From NCBI RefSeq assembly GCF_002000025.1, contig NZ_MUZV01000013.1, positions 20,150-84,149 on the forward strand: 64,000 bases of DNA. Reading direction: 5' to 3'. Both the position numbers and the translations under genes were made by a program. The notes beneath the pieces were generated by a model. It made no database searches. It was not told where the DNA came from and worked only from the letters and a program-made list of their open reading frames with translations. Of the stretch, positions 56,574 to 64,000 are shown in pieces. The DNA is from Cognaticolwellia aestuarii (GTDB taxonomy: Bacteria > Pseudomonadota > Gammaproteobacteria > Enterobacterales > Alteromonadaceae). Each line of letters starts with the position of its first letter. The first letter of the stretch is position 1.

Positions 56574-57496
56574 GCATTTTAGTATTTGCCGAACACGATA
56601 ATAGCCAATTAAAAGCTGATACCTTAAAAACAGTTGCGGCGGCACAAGCAATGGGTGGCGAAATTCACTTGTTAGTTGCTGGCCATAATTGTCAAGCTGT
56701 TGCCGATGCAGCAAGCAAAGTTAACGGCGTAGCTAAAGTATTAGTTGCTGATAACGCAGCATACGAACATCAGCTAGCTGAAAACGTTTCATTGTTAGTT
56801 ACTGAATTAGCAGCTGACTATGACCACATCGTTGCAACAGCATTAACAACGGGTAAGAACTTTATGCCACGTGTTGCTGCCTTGTTAGATGTTGCACAAA
56901 TTTCAGATATTATTGCCGTAGAAAGCAGCGACACATTTGTTCGCCCTATTTACGCAGGTAACGCAATTGCTACCGTTCAAAGTTTAGATAGCAAAAAAGT
57001 AATCACAGTTCGCCCTACCGGTTTTGACGCAGTAGCAACTGACGGTAGTGCGGAAGTTGTTGCTTTAGATAAAGCAACTGATGCGGGTACATCTAGCCAC
57101 GTAAACGACGAGCTTTCAGTATCTGAAAGACCTGACTTAGGCGCTGCTGGTGTTGTTATCTCTGGTGGTCGTGGTATGCAAAATGGTGATAACTTCAAAC
57201 TACTTGATGGTATTGCTGACAAGCTAGGTGCTGCAATTGGTGCTTCTCGCGCTGCTGTTGATGCTGGTTTTGTACCTAACGATATGCAAGTTGGCCAAAC
57301 AGGTAAAATTGTTGCCCCTGACTTATACATTGCCGTTGGTATTTCAGGTGCTATCCAACATTTAGCCGGTATGAAAGATTCAAAAGTGATTGTTGCTATC
57401 AACAAAGATGCTGAAGCGCCAATCTTCCAAGTAGCTGATTACGGTTTAGTTGCTGATTTATTTGATGCTTTACCTGAATTAGAAAGCAAGCTTTAA
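56570..57496 (+). CDS. etfA: Electron transfer flavoprotein alpha subunit
   Basis: The 308-aa protein has [13 protein letters not shown] at the N-terminus and the C-terminal FAD domain with [69 protein letters not shown] and [22 protein letters not shown] landmarks. It carries FAD and docks with ETF-QO. It forms an operon with etfB and ends at a strong terminator. Confidence 0.96.
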   Translation: MSILVFAEHDNSQLKADTLKTVAAAQAMGGEIHLLVAGHNCQAVADAASKVNGVAKVLVADNAAYEHQLAENVSLLVTELAADYDHIVATALTTGKNFMPRVAALLDVAQISDIIAVESSDTFVRPIYAGNAIATVQSLDSKKVITVRPTGFDAVATDGSAEVVALDKATDAGTSSHVNDELSVSERPDLGAAGVVISGGRGMQNGDNFKLLDGIADKLGAAIGASRAAVDAGFVPNDMQVGQTGKIVAPDLYIAVGISGAIQHLAGMKDSKVIVAINKDAEAPIFQVADYGLVADLFDALPELESKL

Positions 57497-57518
57497 ACTA
57501 ATAGCAAAAAATATCTAT

Positions 57519-57550
57519 AATAAAACCACTCTTGTAGTGGTTTTATTTTA
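57519..57550 (+). terminator. Rho-independent terminator after etfA
   Basis: AATAAAACCACT pairs with AGTGGTTTTATT around CTTGT, followed by T-rich sequence. Confidence 0.88.
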
Positions 57551-57806
57551 TCTAAAAAATAAAAAATTCGCCCGCCCTTTTTGAGCATTACCAGATAAGA
57601 GCACAGAAAAACACCTTGTCTAGTATCTTGTCGTTATGTTAACTATTTTCAACGATATTAGTTTCAAAATTGCTATAATCCTAACAATAGCTTTGTAAAA
57701 TACTGTGCTTAGCCGTTATTAATAACCGTTAAGTGTTTTTAATCTCAATCGAACTTACCTTTTATAAGCGTAAAAGATACTCATTTAAAGAACAATAGAC
57801 ACTACT

Positions 57807-58205
57807 ATGACAAAAACATTTTCAAGCCTGAGCGATTTAGCAGGGGCATTCGGCAAAAGTATCGATAGTGATAATAATTCAGTAACTCATCATGATGAAT
57901 CATTAGTTTATTCAACATCGCAAGGACGGATCAAACAGTCAACAACAGAAACCATAACGGCTTCAGACGGTTTTGCCAAAGTACGACGAGAAACCAAAGG
58001 TAGAAAAGGTAAAGGTGTTGTCACAATTTCCGGATTAGGTTTAGACAATAAATCCTTAAAAGAGCTGGCAAAAAAACTAAAGAAAACATGTGGTACCGGT
58101 GGCAGTGTCGTTGGTGAAATCATTGAAGTTCAAGGTGATAAACGTGAAGAAATAAAATCAGTACTTGAAAAAAATGGTTTTAAAGTCAAATTTATTGGTG
58201 GTTAA
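57807..58205 (+). CDS. yciH: SUI1/YciH-type translation factor
   Basis: The 132-aa protein has a variable N-terminal half and the eIF1/SUI1 domain in the C-terminal half: VRRETKGRKGKGVVTISGLGL, KKLKKTCGTGGSVVGEIIEVQGDKREEI, LEKNGFKVKFIGG. YciH affects start-codon fidelity by family knowledge. The N-terminal extension of about 50 residues is longer than in E. coli. A tandem-receiver gene follows after 31 bp, an unusual partner. Confidence 0.92.
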   Translation: MTKTFSSLSDLAGAFGKSIDSDNNSVTHHDESLVYSTSQGRIKQSTTETITASDGFAKVRRETKGRKGKGVVTISGLGLDNKSLKELAKKLKKTCGTGGSVVGEIIEVQGDKREEIKSVLEKNGFKVKFIGG

Positions 58206-58236
58206 GCACCAATTACCGAAATAGTTGAGTCATATT

Positions 58237-59025
58237 ATGAATCCGAATGAATTATCTTTACTTGTTGTTGAGCCGTCTGATTTACAAAGAAAAATCATCA
58301 TCAAAGAGTTAAAGCAACAAGGTATAACTCAAGTTGCCGAAGCTAAGAATATTGCCCAAGCATACGAAACAGCCAAAAAACATCCTCGCGATTTAATTAC
58401 CAGTGCAATGTATTTTGATGACGGAAGCGCTATTGATTTATTACATCAAATAAGAAACAACCCAAGTATTGCCGATACACCGTTTATGTTGGTATCGAGT
58501 GAGCTTAGGCGCGAGAGCCTTGAAGAGTTTAAACAGTCAGGGGTCATTGCATTATTGCCAAAACCTTTCACCTCAGCACATTTAGCAACCGCTATTGATA
58601 CAACGATTGATTTACTATCTACCGATGAACTCGAGCTTGAATATTTTGATGTTCATGAAGTGCGAGTTTTACTGGTGGATGATAGCCGCCTTGCTAGGAA
58701 CCATATTAAACGTGTCCTCAATAATTTAGGCTTATTGAAAATAGTTGAAGCTGCTGATGGCAGTGAAGCGATTGCCTTATTGAAAGAAAGCATGTTTGAT
58801 CTCGTTGTAACTGACTACAACATGCCTGAAGTTGATGGTAAAGAACTGACTCGTTATATTCGCAGTGAAAGCACACAGTCTCATATTCCAATACTCATGG
58901 TGACCAGTGAAAGCAATGATACACACCTCGCGAATATACTAACCGAAGGTGTAACAGCAATGTGTGATAAACCTTTTGAACCAGAAAACGTCAGAAAGAT
59001 CTTATATAAGATATTAGAAGAGTAA
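58237..59025 (+). CDS. Tandem-receiver response regulator, first receiver degenerate
   Basis: ATG 58237 is preferred over TTG 58225. The 262-aa protein consists of two receivers only. The first (about 5-125) has Ser56 in place of the phospho-Asp (DLITSAMYFDDG) but keeps KPF. The second (about 137-262) is canonical: VLLVDDSRLARNHI, LVVTDYNMPEVDG and CDKPFEP. No output domain exists, so it acts by protein contact, like CheY-type or PilG/PilH-type regulators. It converges on tyrR with 5 bp between stops. Confidence 0.88.
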   Translation: MNPNELSLLVVEPSDLQRKIIIKELKQQGITQVAEAKNIAQAYETAKKHPRDLITSAMYFDDGSAIDLLHQIRNNPSIADTPFMLVSSELRRESLEEFKQSGVIALLPKPFTSAHLATAIDTTIDLLSTDELELEYFDVHEVRVLLVDDSRLARNHIKRVLNNLGLLKIVEAADGSEAIALLKESMFDLVVTDYNMPEVDGKELTRYIRSESTQSHIPILMVTSESNDTHLANILTEGVTAMCDKPFEPENVRKILYKILEE

Positions 59026-59030
59026 GTATA

Positions 59031-60596
59031 TTAACTCGTAATACCGAACTGACGTAATTTCATAGCAATTTTGTTGTGAGATACTTTTAGTCGCTCAGCT
59101 AGCTTGCGAGTAGTTGGGTAATGTGGATATAAGTGAGTAATTAATTGCTTTTCAAAGGCTGCTTGCGCACTTGCCCAGTCTTCCACCTCATCAGTGCTCG
59201 CGCTGACTTGAAAATGGTTCACATTGTCCTGTTCAAATTGCGCTAAAGCAACTGCAATATCTTGCGCTGAAATATGACCAGACTGGCTTAGCGCCACGGC
59301 TCTAAAAAGTACATTCTGTAATTCTCGGATATTGCCTGGCCAATGATAAGCCGAAAGAAGCTGCATTGCTTTATGATCAATTTTTGCTTGCTGCAAGTTC
59401 AATTGTACTGCTGCAAGCATGACAAAGTGCTGCGCTATTAAAGCAATATCCTCTCTCCTCTCACGTAATGGCGGAGAACTTAAAGTAAGCACATTTAGAC
59501 GATAAAAAAGATCCTCTCTGAAATTCTTTTTACTGATCATCGACAATAAATTTTGGTGAGTAGCACTGAGTACTCTAACATTTGCCTGCAGCTCTTTTGT
59601 TCCTCCTAGACGACGAAAAGTAAAATCTTGTAAAAACCTTAATAACTTAGCTTGCAAATAAGGCGGCATCTCAGCAATTTCATCTAAAAATATTGTTCCC
59701 CCTTCAGCTAATTCAAATAATCCAGGTTTACCACCTTTTTGAGCACCAGTGAAAGCGCCATTGGCATAGCCAAATAATTCACTTTCCAATAAATGTTCAG
59801 GTAAAGCGGCACAATTGATGGCTAGAAAAGGGGCTTTTTTACGATGACTAGCATTGTGTAACGCCCTTGCTATAAGTTCTTTACCCGTACCGGTTTCACC
59901 ATTAATTAAAACCGGTAGCTCTAATTCAGCAAAACGCATGGTTTGCTCTTTCAGCAATTGAATACTCGTCGATTGCCCAATAATGTTATCAATGCCTTGT
60001 TCGTCTCTGGTTTGTAATATTGAAATCTGTCGACCTAAGCTGGTAATTGATTTAAAGGAAATTACCGCTCCCGAATTGTTTTCTTGGTCACTGATAGGGG
60101 TGATTTCAGCGATATAATTTTGTCCTGCAATATCAATATTTTGTGAACTAGTTGTATCTAACAACGGTAGTGAAATTTCAAGTTCAAGTAGCTCATTAAC
60201 CTTAAGGCCCTTCAACTGCTCCCCTACTTTTGAAGTAATACCTTTATACCGTTGATGATTAACTAATAGCTCCTCACTTGCTCGATTTAATGCCATTACA
60301 CGAGCATTTTCATCCATATCAATGATGGCATCTGGTAGACGATTCACTAATGCTCTTAAATGGCGCTCTCTACTCTCAGATGGCAGAAAGTCAATTTCTA
60401 CACAGTGATTCACACCAGGAACTGCTTTTAATGCCTGTTTAACTTGGGCAAAACTAATGGTACTTTCAGCTAAATAAACAAAAATAAATTGTGAGCTTAC
60501 TTCCATAGCTTGTATGTTCAATGCAAGCTCGGTAAATGCGGCTAATATTTCTTGGCTAATGCCCATTCGGTCTTCAGATTTTATTTCTATGCGCAT
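59031..60596 (-). CDS. tyrR: TyrR-type aromatic amino acid regulator
   Basis: The 521-aa protein has an ACT domain (about 1-70, MRIEIKSEDRMGISQEIL), PAS (about 78-185), an AAA+ domain (about 205-430; GETGTGKELIARALHN, Walker B GGTIFLDEIAEM, GAFTGAQ in place of the sigma54 loop GAFTGA) and a Fis-type HTH at the C-terminus (TRKLAERLKVSHNKIAMKLRQFGI). The ACT-PAS-AAA layout is that of TyrR. It binds TGTAAA-N6-TTTACA-type sites, three of which lie between it and megL. Confidence 0.93.
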   Translation of the reverse strand: MRIEIKSEDRMGISQEILAAFTELALNIQAMEVSSQFIFVYLAESTISFAQVKQALKAVPGVNHCVEIDFLPSESRERHLRALVNRLPDAIIDMDENARVMALNRASEELLVNHQRYKGITSKVGEQLKGLKVNELLELEISLPLLDTTSSQNIDIAGQNYIAEITPISDQENNSGAVISFKSITSLGRQISILQTRDEQGIDNIIGQSTSIQLLKEQTMRFAELELPVLINGETGTGKELIARALHNASHRKKAPFLAINCAALPEHLLESELFGYANGAFTGAQKGGKPGLFELAEGGTIFLDEIAEMPPYLQAKLLRFLQDFTFRRLGGTKELQANVRVLSATHQNLLSMISKKNFREDLFYRLNVLTLSSPPLRERREDIALIAQHFVMLAAVQLNLQQAKIDHKAMQLLSAYHWPGNIRELQNVLFRAVALSQSGHISAQDIAVALAQFEQDNVNHFQVSASTDEVEDWASAQAAFEKQLITHLYPHYPTTRKLAERLKVSHNKIAMKLRQFGITS

Positions 60597-60630
60597 ATTA
60601 ATTCCTAATCAACCTTGCCGACAACAATAT

Positions 60631-60648
60631 TGTACTATACAAGTTACA
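60631..60648. promoter_or_regulatory. Weak TyrR box
   Basis: TGTACTATACAAGTTACA fits TGTA-N10-TACA, the conserved outer bases of TyrR boxes. It is 2 bp from the stronger box at 60650, the arrangement of weak-strong box pairs known in E. coli. Confidence 0.5.
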
Positions 60649-60649
60649 A

Positions 60650-60667
60650 TGTAATAAATATATTACA
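60650..60667. promoter_or_regulatory. Strong TyrR box 1
   Basis: TGTAAT-AAATAT-ATTACA is a perfect 18-bp palindrome-type TyrR box, 54 bp upstream of the tyrR start. It may mediate autoregulation. Confidence 0.75.
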
Positions 60668-60745
60668 AAACAAATAAAACTCAAACACTGATAGCTAAGT
60701 ACTAGCCAATATTACAGTTAAATCATCACTTAAACCTACAACCTT

Positions 60746-60763
60746 GTAATTATTTTATTACAA
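60746..60763. promoter_or_regulatory. Strong TyrR box 2, upstream of megL
   Basis: TGTAAT-TATTTT-ATTACA has perfect arms and lies about 138 bp before the megL start, a usual place for TyrR activation. Confidence 0.75.
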
Positions 60764-60900
60764 AATTACAGCTATTCTCTTACACAGTAAAACAAATTAA
60801 ACTCAAGTAATTGATAAGTATGTATATTTTTTATTGGCAACATAATTGCTTATATTTGTGCAACATTACAATAAAAATTTTCTAAAGAGAAAGGTATACC

Positions 60901-62085
60901 ATGTCTGAAAGTAAATACATCGAAACGCAAGCCATTCATTCTGGTCGCATTAATGATGAACAATTTGGTTCGTTAGCAACACCACTTTATCAAACCTCGA
61001 CTTTTATTTTCGACAATGCACAACAGGGTGCAGAAAGGTTTGCAGGTGAAGCCGAAGGTTATATTTATAGTCGACTAGGTAATCCTACAACTCGACAGCT
61101 AGAGATGCGCGTAGCTGCAATGGAAGGCATGGAAGATGCGGCAGCAACGGCAACAGGCATGGGAGCAGTTTCAGGCGCTTTGTTAGCAAACTTATCATCA
61201 GGTGATCATTTAATTTCATCAAAGGCTGTTTATGGCTGTTCTTTTGCCTTGATGAACCATCAGTTAACCCGTTGGGGTATTGAAGTTAGTTTTGTTGATA
61301 TGGCAAACCCTGCCGAGATTGAAGCAGCAATAAAGCCCAATACTAAAGTTGTGTTTTTAGAAACGCCTGTAAATCCAAATTTAGCGGTCTACGACTTAGC
61401 TGTAATTGGTAAAATTGCCCAAAAGCATAATATTATTTCAATTGTAGACAATACATTTTTAACCCCGGTATTACAGCAACCCAAGCAGTATGGCATTGAT
61501 ATCGTTGTGCACAGTGCAACAAAGTACTTAAACGGTCATGGTGATGTGGTTGCTGGTATTATCTGCGGCAGCAATGAAATGATCATGAATATCAAAATGA
61601 CAGTTTTAAAAGATATTGGCGCAACAATGAGTCCACATGATGCATGGTTGATCATGCGAGGTCTTAAAACATTACCAATCCGCATGGAGCGTCACTGTCG
61701 CAATGCTGAAAAAATTGCGGATTTTTTGGAAAGTCACCAAAACGTATCACAAGTTTACTACCCTGGCTTACAAAGTCATCCGGGATATAAATACATTGGC
61801 TCACAAATGAAAGCAGCAGGCGGGGTTATCGCCTTTGAAATAAACAGTGATCTAGCCGGAGGCAGCGAGTTTATCAATCGCATGCAGCTATTCTCAATTG
61901 CGGTGAGCCTAGGTGATGCAGAATCATTAATTCAGCACCCTGCATCTATGACACATTCACCATACACACCAGAAGAGCGAGAAAATGCAGGTATCAGCGA
62001 TAGTTTAATTCGAATATCTGTTGGTTTAGAAAACGTAGAAGACTTAATTGATGATTTGAGTCAATCACTTGAGTTAATAAAATAA
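60901..62085 (+). CDS. megL: Methionine gamma-lyase (MegL-type, PLP)
   Basis: The 394-aa Cys/Met-metabolism PLP enzyme has YSRLGNPTTRQLEMRVAAMEG, ATGMGAVSGALLANL, the PLP Lys in VHSATKYLNGHGDVVAG, and SLGDAESLIQHPASMTHSPYTPEER. A Cys at the MegL-specific position (KAVYGCSFALM) supports methionine gamma-lyase over cystathionine lyases. It degrades methionine to methanethiol, ammonia and 2-oxobutyrate. The adjacent tyrR and TyrR boxes imply control by aromatic amino acids. Confidence 0.9.
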   Translation: MSESKYIETQAIHSGRINDEQFGSLATPLYQTSTFIFDNAQQGAERFAGEAEGYIYSRLGNPTTRQLEMRVAAMEGMEDAAATATGMGAVSGALLANLSSGDHLISSKAVYGCSFALMNHQLTRWGIEVSFVDMANPAEIEAAIKPNTKVVFLETPVNPNLAVYDLAVIGKIAQKHNIISIVDNTFLTPVLQQPKQYGIDIVVHSATKYLNGHGDVVAGIICGSNEMIMNIKMTVLKDIGATMSPHDAWLIMRGLKTLPIRMERHCRNAEKIADFLESHQNVSQVYYPGLQSHPGYKYIGSQMKAAGGVIAFEINSDLAGGSEFINRMQLFSIAVSLGDAESLIQHPASMTHSPYTPEERENAGISDSLIRISVGLENVEDLIDDLSQSLELIK

Positions 62086-62099
62086 GATTGCTACTAGCA

Positions 62100-62136
62100 G
62101 TCCAAGCTTAGTTAACTTTAGTTAACAAGCTTGGAC
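62100..62136 (+). terminator. Long hairpin between megL and the HIT gene (convergent)
   Basis: GTCCAAGCTTAGTTAAC pairs with GTTAACAAGCTTGGAC with a one-base bulge. No T-run follows, but the stem is long. Confidence 0.6.
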
Positions 62137-62160
62137 CTTAAAATCCAATAGTGATAGCTG

Positions 62161-62592
62161 TTAACTGTCTGACGCTAATATTGCCGACAGGTTAGGTAAT
62201 ATACGTTGCTTAATTACAGCTAACGCTTCATCCGTATAGGGTGTCAACGCTTGCTGCCCCCAAATCGGCTTTGGCCAACAGACATCATTTTTATAACGTA
62301 CAATATGATGTAAATGCAATTGTGGAACGACATTTCCTAACGCTGCTACATTCATCTTATCTCCGTTGAATTCTTGCATAAGTACTTCACTTAACATGCT
62401 AGATTCATTCAAAAGCTGTTGTTGCTGCTGCCAATCCAGTTGATAAATATCTTGAACATTATCAACCTTAGGAACCAAAATAAACCAAGGAAATGCGCTA
62501 TCATTACAAAGTAACAATTGAGAAAGCGGTAAATCAGTAATAACAAAACAGTCTTTGGCTAATTGTGGGTGTAATTCAAATTTTTCACTCAT
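62161..62592 (-). CDS. HIT-domain protein
   Basis: ATG 62592 is chosen; AGGAAG precedes it. Longer frames overlap ylqF. The 143-aa protein has the histidine triad QLHLHHIVRY and AFPWFILVPKVDNVQDI. HIT hydrolases act on nucleotide phosphoramidates or dinucleoside polyphosphates; the exact substrate is unknown. The start is 25 bp after ylqF, so the two form an operon. Confidence 0.9.
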   Translation of the reverse strand: MSEKFELHPQLAKDCFVITDLPLSQLLLCNDSAFPWFILVPKVDNVQDIYQLDWQQQQQLLNESSMLSEVLMQEFNGDKMNVAALGNVVPQLHLHHIVRYKNDVCWPKPIWGQQALTPYTDEALAVIKQRILPNLSAILASDS

Positions 62593-62617
62593 GTTGCAAT
62601 GTCTTCCTATTTTTAGT

Positions 62618-63550
62618 TTAACGTTTATTGCGTCGACCTCGGCCGCGGGCAATTTTTTTCGCTTCTCTAGCAGCAACTTTATCTTCTTCAACCTTATCAA
62701 AATGAATAACTTCGGCGATCACCATTTCAGGTGTTTCGAAGCTTATGCCACCTAAAGTTTTATCACGAATTTCATTAATTAATATTTCAGAAGCTTTATG
62801 AAAATCAATGTATCCACCGCTTTTAACACAGCCACGTCGTTTACCAATTGCTTCAATTAACTCAACATCCTGTTCCGGAAGTTCCTCAAGCTTATAGCGC
62901 TCTTTTAATCTTTCAGGATAAGCAGCTAATAAATACTCAGCGGCAAAACAGGCTATTTCTTCATGATCGAAAGCGGTATCTTTAACCGCACTTGTAATAG
63001 CTAGGCGGTAGCCACTATTTTCATTTACTATTTTAGGCCAAAGCATGCCTGGAGTATCGTATAAATATAGTCCTTCTTCCAAGCGAATTCTTTGTTGCCC
63101 TTTCGTGACTGCAGGTTCATTACCTACCTTGGCTTTAGCCTTACCTACTAACGTGTTAAGCAAGGTAGACTTACCTACGTTCGGGATCCCCATAATCACG
63201 GCATTGATTTGCTTACCAGCTTCGTCTTTATTCGGTGCTAACTTTCTAATTAAGTTTGGTAAGGTCTTGGCAACCGACGGCGACTCTGTTGTCAAAGCAA
63301 TCGCTTTAACATTATGTTGAGACTCTAAGTAATTAAGCCATTGTTCAGTAATTTTTGGATCGGCTAAATCTGACTTGTTAAGAATTTTAATTAAAGGTTT
63401 ATCCCCGCGAATTTCAGTGATCATGGGATTTTCGCTACTAAAAGGTAAACGAGCATCACAAACCTCAATCACTACATCAATTTGCGGTAGAATTTCTTTA
63501 ATCTCTTTTTGGGCTTTATGCATATGCCCAGGGAACCAGTTAATTGCCAT
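62618..63550 (-). CDS. ylqF: YlqF/RbgA-family ribosome biogenesis GTPase
   Basis: The 310-aa protein shows the circular permutation of the family: G4 motif KILNKSDLAD precedes G1 GIPNVGKSTLLNTL, then G3 DTPGMLWP. The N-terminus INWFPGHMHKA is the YlqF signature. The C-terminus is very basic (ARGRGRRNKR). It assists maturation of the 50S subunit by family knowledge. It follows the rRNA operon on the same strand with two terminators between. Confidence 0.94.
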   Translation of the reverse strand: MAINWFPGHMHKAQKEIKEILPQIDVVIEVCDARLPFSSENPMITEIRGDKPLIKILNKSDLADPKITEQWLNYLESQHNVKAIALTTESPSVAKTLPNLIRKLAPNKDEAGKQINAVIMGIPNVGKSTLLNTLVGKAKAKVGNEPAVTKGQQRIRLEEGLYLYDTPGMLWPKIVNENSGYRLAITSAVKDTAFDHEEIACFAAEYLLAAYPERLKERYKLEELPEQDVELIEAIGKRRGCVKSGGYIDFHKASEILINEIRDKTLGGISFETPEMVIAEVIHFDKVEEDKVAAREAKKIARGRGRRNKR

Positions 63551-63660
63551 AATACATCTTTACTAACCATACAATAATATATAACTGATTTTATCACTGA
63601 TATTAATGAAAAGCTGCCGAATACTATTTATTTTGAATATTTCCTCAGCACTAGATAACA

Positions 63661-63690
63661 AAAAGCCCGTTACTTTCGTAACGGGCTCTT
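63661..63690 (-). terminator. Rho-independent terminator downstream of the 5S-like relic
   Basis: AGCCCGTTAC (63665-63674) pairs perfectly with GTAACGGGCT (63679-63688). On the minus strand it is followed by a T-run (63661-63665). Confidence 0.88.
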
Positions 63691-63692
63691 GA

Positions 63693-63775
63693 CGCGCATG
63701 GATACACTAGAGCAGACACTGCTGAGTTCACAATGAACTCAACCATGCCGCTATGGTCATTTTAGCGTTTATCAC
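63693..63775 (-). pseudogene. Collapsed 5S rRNA-like relic
   Basis: On the minus strand the segment reads TGACCATAGCGGCATGG, then GAACTCAGCAGTG, then TAGTGT and CCATGCG, in the order of 5S blocks CGACAATAGCGACATGG, GAACTCAGAAGTG, TAGTGT and CCATGTG, with shortened gaps. It lies between two terminators just after the real 5S gene. It may be the remains of a tandem second 5S copy. An internal hairpin TGAGTTCA/TGAACTCA (63723-63741) is also present. Confidence 0.4.
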
Positions 63776-63806
63776 TGAATTTATTTAATTATAAAGCCCA
63801 GAAAGC

Positions 63807-63835
63807 AAAAAACCCGTAGCGTTAGCTACGGGTTT
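63807..63835 (-). terminator. rRNA operon terminator
   Basis: AAACCCGTAGC (63810-63820) pairs with GCTACGGGTTT (63825-63835); on the minus strand a T-run follows. It is 11 bp past the 5S 3' end. Confidence 0.93.
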
Positions 63836-63846
63836 CTCTAAATAGA

Positions 63847-63964
63847 AGCCTAGCAATGTCCTACTCTCACATGGGAACTCCCACACTACCATCGGCGCTA
63901 ACACATTTCACTTCTGAGTTCGGAATGGGATCAGGTGGGGCCATGTCGCTATTGTCGCTAGACA
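63847..63964 (-). rRNA. rrf: 5S ribosomal RNA
   Basis: The 118-base segment has the conserved 5S blocks on the minus strand: CCGAACTCAGAAGTGAAA, AGCGCCGATGGTAGTGTGG and GAGAGTAGG, and terminal stem partners TGTCTAGC and GCTAGGCT. Ends are set by homology to the E. coli 5S gene and are good to a few bases. It is the last gene of an rRNA operon whose 23S gene lies beyond the window. Confidence 0.95.
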
Positions 63965-64000
63965 AAAAAGGTACAATCTTGAAAGCCGTTCATTAAGACA

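Noticed and set aside
56977..57405. 142-aa minus-strand ORF
   Set aside because: Antisense to etfA with shadow composition; etfA is unmistakable.
60866..60900. Riboswitch before megL
   Set aside because: The leader is AT-rich with no SAM or other riboswitch core; TyrR boxes explain regulation better.
63690..63775. tRNA gene after 5S
   Set aside because: No cloverleaf or T-loop GTTCGANNC was found; the conserved blocks are 5S-like instead.

Overview
The window looks like chromosomal DNA of a low-GC marine gammaproteobacterium of the order Alteromonadales, most likely a Colwellia/Thalassotalea relative. This is inferred from gene content and order (pilU-pilT against yggS-proC-yggT-DUF4426-rdgB-hemW, tyrR against megL, etfQO against etfBA, a long purL next to mltF), from the AT-rich spacers and from the protein flavour. 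No database search was possible.

1-11.5 kb is an iron/redox and envelope accessory region. It holds an ExbB/ExbD energiser, a receiver-degenerate OmpR-type regulator, a PepSY protein with a DUF2271 partner, DUF2798, a DUF4198 periplasmic protein, a TonB-dependent receptor, an intact IS3-family element with a 3-bp target duplication, a STAS-like protein, a decayed cytochrome c gene and a lipoprotein di-heme peroxidase. Three Fur-like boxes lie in this block. 11.1-15.9 kb is a lipid A/undecaprenyl-sugar modification locus: GtrA-like, ArnC/GtrB-like and ArnT-like proteins plus a complete two-component system. Four intergenic sites carrying 11-bp-spaced TGTCTA/TGTC repeats (a PhoP-like box with C for T) lie in front of the iron block, the peroxidase and the glycosyltransferases, and suggest one shared regulon.

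16-29.5 kb is mostly conserved chromosome: a GGDEF-EAL protein, twitching ATPases, PLP-homeostasis protein, proline synthesis, YggT, ITPase, HemW and TadA, followed by a LysR/GST/dehydrogenase group. 29.9-38.8 kb is mixed: a TPR-GGDEF protein, small envelope genes including one broken zinc-ribbon gene, a soxR locus with a textbook SoxR operator driving a 43-aa ORF and a VOC protein, a MarR-type regulator with no normal start codon opposite an AhpD-like gene with a 22-bp palindrome, a 52-aa basic ORF behind a near-perfect Pho box, and mltF.

39-64 kb is again mostly housekeeping: purL, an iodotyrosine-deiodinase-like nitroreductase, an RraB-like protein, a pseudouridine synthase, dapA, DUF4097, cinA, fapA-like, DUF2884, etfQO/etfBA with two tandem PsrA-type operators, yciH, a tandem-receiver protein, tyrR and megL separated by three TyrR boxes, a HIT protein, ylqF, and the 5S rRNA end of an rRNA operon read on the minus strand. 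A collapsed 5S-like relic sits between two terminators downstream of the 5S gene.

Strongest second-look items: the TGTCTA-repeat regulon, the non-phosphorylatable Fur-linked response regulator, the Pho-box-driven 52-aa ORF, and the SoxR-box-driven 43-aa ORF.
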